Origin: Terriglobia bacterium
GTDB lineage: Bacteria > Acidobacteriota > Terriglobia > UBA7540
Direction of reading: 5' to 3'
NCBI GenBank assembly: GCA_022866195.1
Contig: JALHUF010000648.1
Span: 1 to 8,828 of the forward strand
Length of the DNA: 8,828 nt
Position numbers and translations under genes: made by a program. Under the pieces are notes generated by a model. That model did no database searches. It worked only from the letters and a program-made list of their open reading frames with translations, and had not been told where the DNA came from. Below are positions 1 through 6,041 of the stretch, piece by piece; position 1 is the stretch's first letter, and the number at the start of each line of letters is the position of its first letter.

Positions 1-218
1 AATTGCGCGGCCCGGGCGAGTTTTTCGGCACGCGCCAATGGGGCATACCCGCGTTTCGCATCGCTAACTTGCTGCGCGACCAAGAAATCCTGGAATGGGC
101 CAAGCGCGAGGCGGCCGATTTCATCCAGGACCCGGAATCGCGGGAGGAGTTTGAAGCTTGCGTGGCCTTCCTGCGGAAAGATTGGCCGCGGCGCTACGGC
201 CTGGCGGCAGTGGCGTGA
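1..218 (+). CDS. recG: ATP-dependent DNA helicase RecG, C-terminal fragment
   Basis: This is the 3' end of a gene that begins before the window; 71 codons are read from base 3 to the TGA at 216-218. RecG is a superfamily 2 helicase that remodels stalled replication forks and Holliday junctions. The fragment opens with RGPGEFFGTRQ, the conserved RecG segment just after the helicase core (the region linked to translocation). It continues with FRIANLLRDQEILEWAKREA, the usual C-terminal helical tail. The family normally has RQSG here; this protein has RQWG, a serine-to-tryptophan change. The leading TTG codon at base 3 is internal leucine, not a start. An inverted repeat and then rsmD follow on the same strand, about 100 bp from this stop to the rsmD ATG. 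Identification is strong despite the short length. Confidence 0.9.
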   Translation, partial: LRGPGEFFGTRQWGIPAFRIANLLRDQEILEWAKREAADFIQDPESREEFEACVAFLRKDWPRRYGLAAVA

Positions 219-220
219 TT

Positions 221-305
221 TCAGCCGTCGGCTATCAGCCCTCAGCATTCAGCAGGGGAGCACAGTTGTAGATGTTTGGGCTGAAAGCTGATGGCTGACT
301 GCTGA
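221..305. repeat. TCAGC-rich imperfect inverted repeat between recG and rsmD
   Basis: The left arm (221-247) and the right arm (279-305) match at 21 of 27 positions when one is reverse-complemented, with a 31-base centre. Two of the mismatches become G-U pairs in RNA. Each arm is itself made of repeated TCAGC (or GCTGA) words spaced about 6-8 bases apart. It starts 2 bp after the recG stop and ends 12 bp before the rsmD ATG. This looks like a dispersed palindromic intergenic repeat that can fold in the recG-rsmD transcript. There is no T-tract, so it is not a standard intrinsic terminator. Copy number elsewhere in the genome is unknown from here. Confidence 0.6.
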
Positions 306-317
306 TTGCTTAAGTTC

Positions 318-872
318 ATGCGCATCATCTCCGGCACATATCGCGGCTTGCGTCTGGCGACCCTGAAGGGTGGGAAACTGCGTCCTACCTCGGATCAGTT
401 GCGCGAGACGCTGTTTGATGTCCTGGGTCCCCAGGTGGAGGGCTCGACTTTTCTCGATGCCTATGCCGGCTCCGGCGCCGTCGGCCTGGAGGCTCTGAGT
501 CGCGGAGCGCGCGAAGTGGTCTTCATCGAGCATCATCGCCCGGCGATTGAACTCATTCGGCAGAATCTGGCGGCGCTCCGAATTGAGTCCGGTTTCCGGT
601 TGATGACCTGCTCGGTTCTGACCGGGTTTGAGAGGTTGACCGAAGAAGGCGCCCGCTTTGACTATGTCTTTCTCGACCCACCCTACGAGGAGATCCGGGA
701 ATACCACCATGCGCTGCGCCAACTCGGCCGGAGCAACCTCCTGGTGCCCACGTCACTGGTCATTGCCGAGCATTCCCGGCACGTGGCGCTGGAGGAAGAG
801 TACGGCACGTCGCGCCGCACGCGCCTCCTCCGTCACGGTGATGCGCAACTCGGCTTTTATCGATGTGCATGA
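318..872 (+). CDS. rsmD: 16S rRNA (guanine(966)-N(2))-methyltransferase RsmD
   Basis: RsmD transfers a methyl group from S-adenosylmethionine to N2 of G966 in 16S rRNA, acting on 30S assembly intermediates in the cytoplasm. The protein is 184 aa, the usual family size. Visible motifs in order: the N-terminal MRIISGTYRG and RPTSDQLRETLF (22-33); the SAM-binding loop FLDAYAGSGAVGLEALSRGA (45-64); the acidic end of strand 2 VFIE (68-71), with E71 expected to contact the SAM ribose; the catalytic DPPY (120-123); and the closing HGDAQLGFYR (173-182). I chose ATG 318 because the family begins M-R-I-I-S-G; a TTG at 306 would add MLKF, which has no family support. No clear Shine-Dalgarno site precedes it, since the repeat lies directly upstream. 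In many genomes coaD follows rsmD; here a tRNA gene does. Confidence 0.95.
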   Translation: MRIISGTYRGLRLATLKGGKLRPTSDQLRETLFDVLGPQVEGSTFLDAYAGSGAVGLEALSRGAREVVFIEHHRPAIELIRQNLAALRIESGFRLMTCSVLTGFERLTEEGARFDYVFLDPPYEEIREYHHALRQLGRSNLLVPTSLVIAEHSRHVALEEEYGTSRRTRLLRHGDAQLGFYRCA

Positions 873-910
873 AGGCCCTGCGCGGCCCTGGGCCAAGCCC
901 CGCGTGTTCC

Positions 911-940
911 TTGACGCTCAAAGCCCCGATGCCCTACTAT
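911..940 (+). promoter_or_regulatory. sigma70-type promoter for the tRNA gene
   Basis: TTGACG (911-916) and TACTAT (935-940) are separated by 18 bp, a good match to TTGACA/TATAAT. Transcription would begin near 947, about 39 bases before the mature tRNA 5' end, leaving a short leader for RNase P to remove. It lies in the 113-bp gap after rsmD, so the tRNA probably does not depend on read-through from rsmD. Confidence 0.6.
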
Positions 941-985
941 GGCACTGTGCTTTGCTCGCGCGCGGGTTGCGCTGGCGGAGCCAGT

Positions 986-1060
986 GGCGGGGTAGCTCAG
1001 TGGCAGAGCGAGGGTCTCATAATCCCTAGGTCGGGAGTTCGATCCTCCCCCCCGCTACCA
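986..1060 (+). tRNA. tRNA with anticodon CAU, probably elongator tRNA-Met
   Basis: The 75-nt cloverleaf is complete, with CCA encoded (1058-1060). The acceptor stem GGCGGGG pairs with CCCCGCT, the first pair being G-U. The D-arm is GCTC/GAGC, the anticodon loop CTCATAA has CAT at 1018-1020, the variable loop is five bases (AGGTC), and the T-arm is GGGAG-TTCGATC-CTCCC. The discriminator base is A. The anticodon stem AGGGT/TCCCT has four pairs and a U-U mismatch at 31:39. It is not the initiator: it lacks the mispaired 1:72 C-A and the three G-C pairs next to the anticodon loop. The main alternative is tRNA-Ile2, whose CAU anticodon is converted by TilS lysidine. The overall form favours elongator Met. 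Confidence 0.92.
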
Positions 1061-1303
1061 TAATGTTTTCAACAGCTTACAGCAATTTCCTAATTCTAAA
1101 TATGCGACTCACTGTGGGGACTTTTGTGACGTAAATTCTGGCTCTTTCGCGAAAATGTATGATCGTGCCCCTAGTCTGAGGATTCCCCCCCAACATTCCT
1201 CGGCCCACTTCCCCCGATTCAACCTTGGAGTTTTCCATTTTGGGAAAGACAATTGGGCCTCCCTGATTCGCCCTCAGCCGACCTTCCTCTCGAAGAGCAA
1301 CAC

Positions 1304-1486
1304 ATGTTGACGCGGCCCACGCCCCTCACCCTGCCGGAGAAACCAATAGTCTTGAGCGATGAACTCGGGACGAAGACGAGGCCGAATACCGAAGCTGAAA
1401 TCGAAGGATTCTTGAAAAAACTAAGGGCACTAGGCGTGGGGCCTCCTGACTCTACTTGCACCTTGCCTCGAAACGCGGCTTCTTGA
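1304..1486 (+). CDS. possible small hypothetical protein (60 aa)
   Basis: An open frame runs from ATG 1304 to TGA 1486 within the otherwise empty gap. The product begins MLTRPTPLTLPEKP and contains a charged helical stretch EAEIEGFLKKLRALGVG near residues 33-49. No family is recognised. Third codon positions are G/C-rich in the first half and mixed in the second, and there is no strong ribosome binding site, only a purine-rich GAAGAG some bases upstream. It has no signal peptide or membrane segment. It could be a real small protein, the remnant of a decayed gene, or chance. A competing frame on the other strand across 1219-1497 is no better supported. Confidence 0.2.
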   Translation: MLTRPTPLTLPEKPIVLSDELGTKTRPNTEAEIEGFLKKLRALGVGPPDSTCTLPRNAAS

Positions 1487-1579
1487 TCCGAGGCCACTCA
1501 AGAGATATGCTGTGGGTTGCTGGAGTTCTGTGGGGCCCTAGAAATTCACAACTAGTTCCCCGCAGGTCGGGCTAATGTC

Positions 1580-1619
1580 CGGATTCTGGATGAACGTTTG
1601 GCTAGGTTTGCAGAATCCG
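1580..1619. repeat. 9-bp inverted repeat upstream of the HD-GYP gene
   Basis: CGGATTCTG (1580-1588) and CAGAATCCG (1611-1619) are perfect reverse complements with a 22-base centre. The second arm ends 17 bp before the GGAGG ribosome binding site of the HD-GYP gene. It could be a leader stem-loop or a dimeric regulator site. The sequence alone does not decide. Confidence 0.4.
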
Positions 1620-1647
1620 TCGCATCTAATGCGAGCGGAGGTTTGGT

Positions 1648-2622
1648 ATGGACAGGAAGGAAATGGGCTTGTCGGTGTTGCGTAACTTGGCGAAAGTGAA
1701 CAAGGAGCTTTGGCTATTCTTATCCTTGTTCATCATCGCCGCGATTTTAAACTTCTTGGTCGCCCCGAATCGTCTCTTACTGGGTTTCTATACTTTGCCC
1801 GCGCTGTTTTCCGCCTATTTCTACGGACGCCGTCATGCGACTCTGACGGCCGTCGCCAGCGTGCTTGTGGTGATTCTCGTCGTGCATTCCAATCCGCTTC
1901 TGTTCGCCCGAGCGGACGGAGCACCCCTGCCGGGAGAAAAGTGGTACGACCTCATGCTCTGGGCTGGGATCTTAATCACCACCGCCTACGCCATGGGTAC
2001 CCTTTACGATCATAGGGAAGCTCGCATACGCGAGCTGCGGGAGACCTACCACGGCATCCTGCTCATCCTGCGCCAGTTCATTTCCAAGGATAAGTACACT
2101 CAAAACCACTCTTATCGAGTTTCGATATACGCAGCCAGGATTGCCGCGCAACTTGGGCTCGATTCCGAGCGAGTTGAGGACGTGCAGGCCGCCGCCATTC
2201 TTCATGACATCGGCAAGCTCGATATCAGTCGTGAGATTCTTTATAAGGCAGCGCGTCTGACCGAGGAGGAATACAAAGAGATGCAGGAGCACGTGGAGAA
2301 GGGGATTGAAATTCTGGGGTCTGTAGGTGGCTCGCTTCGCCGGGTCATCCCCATCGTTCTGGCCCACCACGACAAATTCAACGGCCGCGGCTATCACCCC
2401 ACCCGTGGTGAGGAGATTCCAGTGGAGGCACGCATCATAACGGTGGCAGATGTGTACGACTCCCTGACCAGCGATCGCCCCTACCGCAAGGGTATGTCGC
2501 CGTTCGATGCGAGGGACATCATTGTAAAAGGTTCAGGGACGGAATTTGACCCCAAGGTGGTCGACGCATTCCTCACGGTGTTTCGAAGAAGAGAAATGGA
2601 GGTCCCCGAGGTGGTGATCTAG
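1648..2622 (+). CDS. membrane-anchored HD-GYP domain protein, predicted c-di-GMP phosphodiesterase
   Basis: HD-GYP enzymes hydrolyse cyclic di-GMP through a di- or tri-metal centre. This 324-aa protein starts with four hydrophobic segments (about 21-39, 43-60, 64-81, 99-119), including the FYTLPALFSAYFYGRR pattern seen in membrane sensor modules. A short charged helix (121-134) follows, then the HD-GYP domain (about 135-315). Visible metal-site residues are H154, H186-D187 in HDIGK (186-190), H215, H240-H241 and D268 in ADVYDSL. The signature GYP reads GRGYH (246-250), with proline replaced by histidine; RPYRKGMS (277-284) is typical. ATG 1648 has a clear GGAGG six bases upstream (1637-1641). 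No receiver or PAS domain is present, so input would come through the membrane segments. It is a single gene between two long gaps, upstream of pilB on the same strand. Confidence 0.9.
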   Translation: MDRKEMGLSVLRNLAKVNKELWLFLSLFIIAAILNFLVAPNRLLLGFYTLPALFSAYFYGRRHATLTAVASVLVVILVVHSNPLLFARADGAPLPGEKWYDLMLWAGILITTAYAMGTLYDHREARIRELRETYHGILLILRQFISKDKYTQNHSYRVSIYAARIAAQLGLDSERVEDVQAAAILHDIGKLDISREILYKAARLTEEEYKEMQEHVEKGIEILGSVGGSLRRVIPIVLAHHDKFNGRGYHPTRGEEIPVEARIITVADVYDSLTSDRPYRKGMSPFDARDIIVKGSGTEFDPKVVDAFLTVFRRREMEVPEVVI

Positions 2623-2896
2623 TGCAAAACGGATGAACTTGCCAAAAGAGTTGTCGACTCGCCTTTACGCTGCGTGCCCGCGCCATCCACCACTAAGTAG
2701 AGGCTCAGCCCCAAGGATCGGGCCGTTCCCATCGTTCAAAGGGCCGGTCTGTAGCCCAGACTCTGTTTGCATTGAATTCAATGGGGTTAGTGGCGTTGTG
2801 CAGACAAACAGACAGGAATCGGGTATTAGTCCGATCTGCGAAGGATTAGCCGTTAATTCATAGGCCGCACCGAACTAGACCCACTGGCCCCATCTC

Positions 2897-2940
2897 GGCT
2901 GAACCGGGACGGTCATATAGACCGCTTAGCCCGGCCAGCC
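2897..2940. other. three-tier stem-loop, candidate structured RNA
   Basis: Pairing in order: GGCT (2897-2900) with AGCC (2937-2940), CCGGG (2904-2908) with CCCGG (2930-2934), and CGGTC (2910-2914) with GACCG (2920-2924), closed by an ATATA loop. This gives 14 base pairs, 12 of them G-C and the other two A-U, with small internal loops. An alternative pairing of CTGGCC (2884-2889) with GGCCAG (2933-2938) would exclude the two outer tiers. There is no T-tract, so it is not a simple terminator. The strand is undetermined because both strands can fold. Confidence 0.4.
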
Positions 2941-3138
2941 TTGACTAATCCCCGAAGGTGGCCCCTGCGATCGGAAAGTGCTCCAAATCCGCACGTGTAC
3001 AACCACGATTCTGTGAACCCAGATACTGATTGGTCGAAGGGGAGAGACATCTAGCTTAGGCAAGTTGCACGCCAGAACCCCATGACCCCTACGGCCTGAC
3101 AGTCTTACCGCCGCGAGAATTTTACCCCGTATCATAGC

Positions 3139-3182
3139 AGTACTTTAGTACTCTTGCACTTTTCCCCTCGAGGAGCTATTAG
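3139..3182 (+). promoter_or_regulatory. candidate pilB promoter with adjacent palindrome
   Basis: AGTACT-TT-AGTACT (3139-3152) is two copies of a 6-bp palindrome in tandem. It ends one base before TTGCAC (3154-3159), which is 17 bp from TATTAG (3177-3182). The boxes match consensus only moderately, but the spacing is ideal and the site lies about 120 bp before the pilB ATG. A second palindrome, CCTCGAGG (3166-3173), sits between the boxes. Placement suggests an activator or repressor site; no regulator can be named. Confidence 0.3.
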
Positions 3183-3300
3183 TTTAGGAGTAGCGGCCCG
3201 CCGAGTTTGCTCGAAGACGCGAGTTGTATCGCAGGCTGAAGGTGTTGTGATTTGTTGTAGGGCGGGATCCTAAAATTTACTATCCGGTCGAAGGTGCGCC

Positions 3301-5199
3301 ATGTCCGGCCTTATGCCCGAGATCTCGAAGCTCCTTGTCGAAGCTGGGATCCTGAAACCCGAAGAGGCTGAAGCCCTGGGTCGCCTCGCACGACAGCGCA
3401 ATGAACTGCTGTGGGAAACTCTCCTGGGCGATAACAAGATTACGGAGGCCTGGCTGGCCGAAATGTTTGCGCGGCGGCTCAGGATTCCGCTGCTGGTCAC
3501 GTTTTCTTCCCGTGACGTTAATGAAGAGGCTGCCCACCGTATCCCCGATAGTCTGGCGCGAAAACACATGTGCATCCCTTACGCCAATGAAGGGCAGACA
3601 CTGAAGGTAGCCTTTGTGGACCCGTCTGACCTAGAGGCGATCAAGGCCATCGAGTTTTACACGGCTTGCAGGGTGAAACCCGTGGTTGCCCCGCGCTCCC
3701 ACATACTTGAGGCCCTCGACCAGGTTTTCTCTCGTTCGCAGGCCATCGACATCATCGATCGCGCCACCGAATCGCGGGAGATACAGATCCTGTCCTCCGA
3801 GGGAGGGTGCGAAATCGATCTGGATCGTGATGCGCTGCTCCAGGCCTCGGGGATCCCGCCCATTATCAAGCTGGTCGATCTCGTCGTCACCGAGGCGTTG
3901 CGCGTCAACGCGAGCGACATCCACATTGAGCCCGCCGAACACGCAATCCGCATCCGTTTGCGGGTGGATGGTGTGCTGCGCGATTTCCTTCAGGCCCCGG
4001 CGTGGCTGCATTCGGGTCTCAGCACGCGCCTGAAAGTCCTCAGTAAGCTCGACATCACGGAGAAACGCGTGCCCCAGGACGGTCGCTTCAAGGTCCGCTT
4101 CCACACCAAAGTGGTCGACCTGCGAGTTTCGACCCTGCCGACTCAGTTCGGCGAGAAAGTGGTAATGCGCCTCCTGGGATCGAGCGAGGGGATACCGCGT
4201 CCCGATCAGCTGGGCGTGCCGGCCCCGCAGCTTGAGGCCATGAAGGAGAGCGTGGCGCAGCCTCAGGGGATGATCATTGTCACCGGACCGACCGGCAGCG
4301 GAAAGACAACCACGCTCTATTCGTTGCTGGACTACCGCCGATCGAGCGAAGTCAACATCGTGACAGTGGAAGACCCCATTGAGTACCATCTGGAAGGAGC
4401 CAACCAAGTCCAGATCAACCCCAAGGCGGGACTCAACTTTGCCAATTGTCTTCGCTCTATTTTGCGGCAGGACCCGGATGTGATCTTGTTGGGTGAGATC
4501 CGCGACCGCGAGACCGCGGAAATCGCCTTTCACGCGGCAATGACGGGGCACCTCGTGCTGACCTCGCTGCACACCAACAGCTCGGTGGCCACGGTACTGC
4601 GGTTGCTGGACCTGGGGGTGGACCCCTTTGTCATCAGTTCCACAGTGACGATGGTGGTCTCGCAGCGGCTGGCGCGAACGATCTGCACGGAATGCCGGGA
4701 ACCCTATGTGCCCTCGCCACGGCTGCTCCGTCATTTGCGCTGGCATGATTTTGAGTTTGCCTTCAGCCGCGGTCGGGGCTGCAAAGCTTGTCACAGGTCA
4801 GGATTCAAGGGCCGAACTGGAATCTACGAGATCCTGCGAATGACACCTTCGGTCCGGGAGGCCATCAGCAGGAGGGCGTCCGAGGCAGAGACCCTGAAGG
4901 CCGCGCGCGGTTCGGGCTTCGTCACCCTCATCGAGGATGCTCATGAGAAGATCCGCGGTGGTATGACCACCCCCGAGGAGATCGCGCGCGTGATCCAGCT
5001 CCCGCACGACGGTGAGACACACTGCACCCTCTGCAGCCGGGCAATTCCCAGCGAGGTCAGCGACTGCCCGCACTGCGCGGCGACGGCTCCCGCGCCGGAG
5101 GAGAGACCACAAACCTTTGCGGTGGACAAACAGCCGCCCGCGTGGAAACCAGACTCTAAAGCCTGGCGGAAAAAGCAGGGGCCTGGCCTGGTGAATTGA
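3301..5199 (+). CDS. pilB: type IV pilus assembly ATPase PilB (GspE/PilB family) with extra C-terminal zinc-ribbon-like module
   Basis: PilB is the hexameric cytoplasmic ATPase that drives pilin polymerisation. The protein has 632 aa; about 570 is usual. Domains in order: an MshEN-like helical region (about 5-65), the T2SSE N-domain (about 65-145), then the ATPase. The ATPase has Walker A GPTGSGKTT (329-337), the Asp box VNIVTVEDPIEY (351-362), Walker B DVILLGEIRDRETAEIA (393-409) and the His box TGHLVLTSLHTN (415-426). The family tetracysteine site is C462, C465, C494 and C497. After the normal end (about 565) comes a second CxxC pair set (C575, C578, C589, C592) and a proline/lysine-rich tail, which is unusual. 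ATG 3301 has GAAGG at 3290-3294, six bases upstream. The intact N-domain and assembly-type motifs make PilT unlikely. GspE of type II secretion is the alternative, but nearby minor pilins of PilV/W/X type favour PilB. Confidence 0.9.
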   Translation: MSGLMPEISKLLVEAGILKPEEAEALGRLARQRNELLWETLLGDNKITEAWLAEMFARRLRIPLLVTFSSRDVNEEAAHRIPDSLARKHMCIPYANEGQTLKVAFVDPSDLEAIKAIEFYTACRVKPVVAPRSHILEALDQVFSRSQAIDIIDRATESREIQILSSEGGCEIDLDRDALLQASGIPPIIKLVDLVVTEALRVNASDIHIEPAEHAIRIRLRVDGVLRDFLQAPAWLHSGLSTRLKVLSKLDITEKRVPQDGRFKVRFHTKVVDLRVSTLPTQFGEKVVMRLLGSSEGIPRPDQLGVPAPQLEAMKESVAQPQGMIIVTGPTGSGKTTTLYSLLDYRRSSEVNIVTVEDPIEYHLEGANQVQINPKAGLNFANCLRSILRQDPDVILLGEIRDRETAEIAFHAAMTGHLVLTSLHTNSSVATVLRLLDLGVDPFVISSTVTMVVSQRLARTICTECREPYVPSPRLLRHLRWHDFEFAFSRGRGCKACHRSGFKGRTGIYEILRMTPSVREAISRRASEAETLKAARGSGFVTLIEDAHEKIRGGMTTPEEIARVIQLPHDGETHCTLCSRAIPSEVSDCPHCAATAPAPEERPQTFAVDKQPPAWKPDSKAWRKKQGPGLVN

Positions 5200-5219
5200 C
5201 ACCGCCCCGCGCTCGGGCT

Positions 5220-5240
5220 CGCCGTTCGGCCCAACCGGCG
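5220..5240. terminator. weak hairpin between convergent genes, possible bidirectional terminator
   Basis: CGCCG (5220-5224) pairs with CGGCG (5236-5240) across an 11-base loop, in the 46-bp gap where pilB and the reverse-strand zinc-ribbon gene converge. Position favours a terminator; the absence of a T-run on either strand argues against an efficient intrinsic one. Confidence 0.25.
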
Positions 5241-5245
5241 GCAGG

Positions 5246-5989
5246 CTACTGAGAGAGAGAAAAGTTTTCTACATAGCGGAGCGTTGCCCCGGAAGTGGCA
5301 TCAACGCGGTGTATGAGTGGCCCCCGGAGTCGCTCGCCCCGCTCGCCGACGACGAGGAGGACCGGCGGCGGCTGGGAGCGTCGGTCGAAAGTTGCGCTGA
5401 GGCGAGCCTGGTAGGCAGCGAGCATGAAGGGCTTCCCGCGTTGAAGAAGCGCGCGGGTCTGAAATTGGCCAGCGAAAACGGCGACCGGAAAATCAATCGC
5501 GACCATGAGGTCTCCGGCATACACCTCTACTTGGAGGCCGGTACCGTCGGGAAGATTCGTCTGGCCGGCCATGCGCAGTCGGCCTTGCTCCGTCCTCCGG
5601 TACTGGAGAGCGAAGCGCGGCTCGATTGTTCCGACGGGGTGCGTGAGGTAATAGCTGATCTCGTTTGACTCCCCGCGGCCGGCGACGACACGCCGTCGCC
5701 ACAAGCCGAGATTGATGGTCGCACCCGTGACGACGAGGAGCAGAATCAGCATCGCAGCCCGCCGGCTGAGCCGCTTCTTGGGAGCGGGTGCCGGCTGGGA
5801 TGCGAACGACGCGAGATCGATGTCGCGGACGAGGCTCCAGGTCCCGTCGGCTTCGTGTCGGTAGATCAGGCCGGGCGCATCATTCAAGGCTTGCCCGCAG
5901 CGGGTGCATTTGGCGTGCCCCGGGTCTTGCCGAAGGCCGCAAGAAGGACAGACGCTGGTTTGAGAGGAAGAAGGGTAATGTGCAGGCAT
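5246..5989 (-). CDS. zinc-ribbon, single-TM, beta-rich domain protein of unknown function
   Basis: I do not recognise a named family. The 247-aa product has a cytoplasmic zinc ribbon with C14, C17, C28 and C31 (CPSCG...CTRCG), then a linker ending in a basic KKRLSRRA (71-78). One transmembrane helix follows (about 79-96), flanked by RRR. The C-terminal region (about 105-247) is predicted to be outside the cytoplasm and is rich in beta-type strands, for example TNLPDGTGLQVEVY and LMVAIDFPVAVFAGQFQ. I chose ATG 5989 because upstream extension to TTG 6070 would put the start on the -35 box of a good promoter. A GGAGGAGG (6025-6018) lies too far upstream (28 bases) to serve this ATG, so initiation may not need it. 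The gene converges on pilB and diverges from the minor-pilin operon, which suggests a pilus-linked membrane role; that is inference. Confidence 0.75.
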   Translation of the reverse strand: MPAHYPSSSQTSVCPSCGLRQDPGHAKCTRCGQALNDAPGLIYRHEADGTWSLVRDIDLASFASQPAPAPKKRLSRRAAMLILLLVVTGATINLGLWRRRVVAGRGESNEISYYLTHPVGTIEPRFALQYRRTEQGRLRMAGQTNLPDGTGLQVEVYAGDLMVAIDFPVAVFAGQFQTRALLQRGKPFMLAAYQARLSATFDRRSQPPPVLLVVGERGERLRGPLIHRVDATSGATLRYVENFSLSQ

Positions 5990-6041
5990 TTCGCCGAAGG
6001 CCAGATCGTTGCTGGCACCTCCTCCAAGTTGTGCAGGGGAT

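Larger units (their letters stand above)
1061..1647. other. 587-bp intergenic stretch between tRNA and HD-GYP gene
   Basis: No convincing gene fills this region. It is more A+T-rich just after the tRNA than the flanking genes. A perfect 10-bp palindrome TTTCGCGAAA lies at 1145-1154, a C-run at about 1186, and a 9-bp inverted repeat near the HD-GYP start (separate entry). A weak candidate promoter, TTGATC (1483-1488), 17 bp, TATGCT (1506-1511), could serve the HD-GYP gene with a leader of about 130 bases. I see no intrinsic terminator after the tRNA, no second copy of the tRNA 3' end that would mark an integrated element, and no cyclic di-GMP riboswitch core. Confidence 0.5.
2623..3300. other. 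678-bp non-coding stretch upstream of pilB
   Basis: No protein gene is supported here. The best forward frame (2633-2863, 76 aa) has no ribosome binding site, no recognisable motif and many rare-looking codons. The stretch holds small stem-loops, such as ATCGG-8-CCGAT (2818-2835), and a stronger three-tier stem at 2897-2940 (separate entry). GGGCCG occurs twice as a direct repeat around 2719-2746. A palindrome and a candidate promoter lie at 3139-3182. I looked for RNase P, tmRNA, SRP RNA and GEMM riboswitch core sequences and saw none. It could contain an unannotated small RNA or a long pilB leader. Confidence 0.5.

Noticed and set aside
940..956. Sigma54-like TGGCAC...TTGCT before the tRNA
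   Set aside because: The GG-to-GC spacing is one base too long (11 intervening bases rather than 10), the site overlaps a better sigma70 promoter, and tRNA genes are not usual RpoN targets.
1219..1497. Reverse-strand 92-codon open frame over the gap after the tRNA
   Set aside because: No ribosome site, no motif, low-complexity serine/glycine-rich composition; it overlaps the equally weak forward frame.
1597..1614. Sigma54-like TTGGC...TTTGCA upstream of the HD-GYP gene
   Set aside because: Only 8 bases separate the GG and GC elements; RpoN sites require 10.
2633..2863. Forward 76-codon frame just after the HD-GYP gene
   Set aside because: No ribosome binding site, no recognisable features, codon use unlike the flanking genes.
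1061..3300. tRNA-linked integrated element between the tRNA and pilB
   Set aside because: No integrase, no duplicated tRNA 3' end and no phage or plasmid genes; only a gene-poor region with one chromosomal-type signalling gene.
1061..3300. Cyclic di-GMP (GEMM) riboswitch ahead of the HD-GYP gene or pilB
   Set aside because: I looked for the conserved aptamer core (the GCAAA-containing segments) and tetraloop-receptor pattern and did not find them.
3631..4794. Long reverse-strand open frame (387 codons) opposite pilB
   Set aside because: It is a shadow of the strongly conserved PilB frame in G+C-rich DNA; the product is Arg/His/Gln-rich with no domain.
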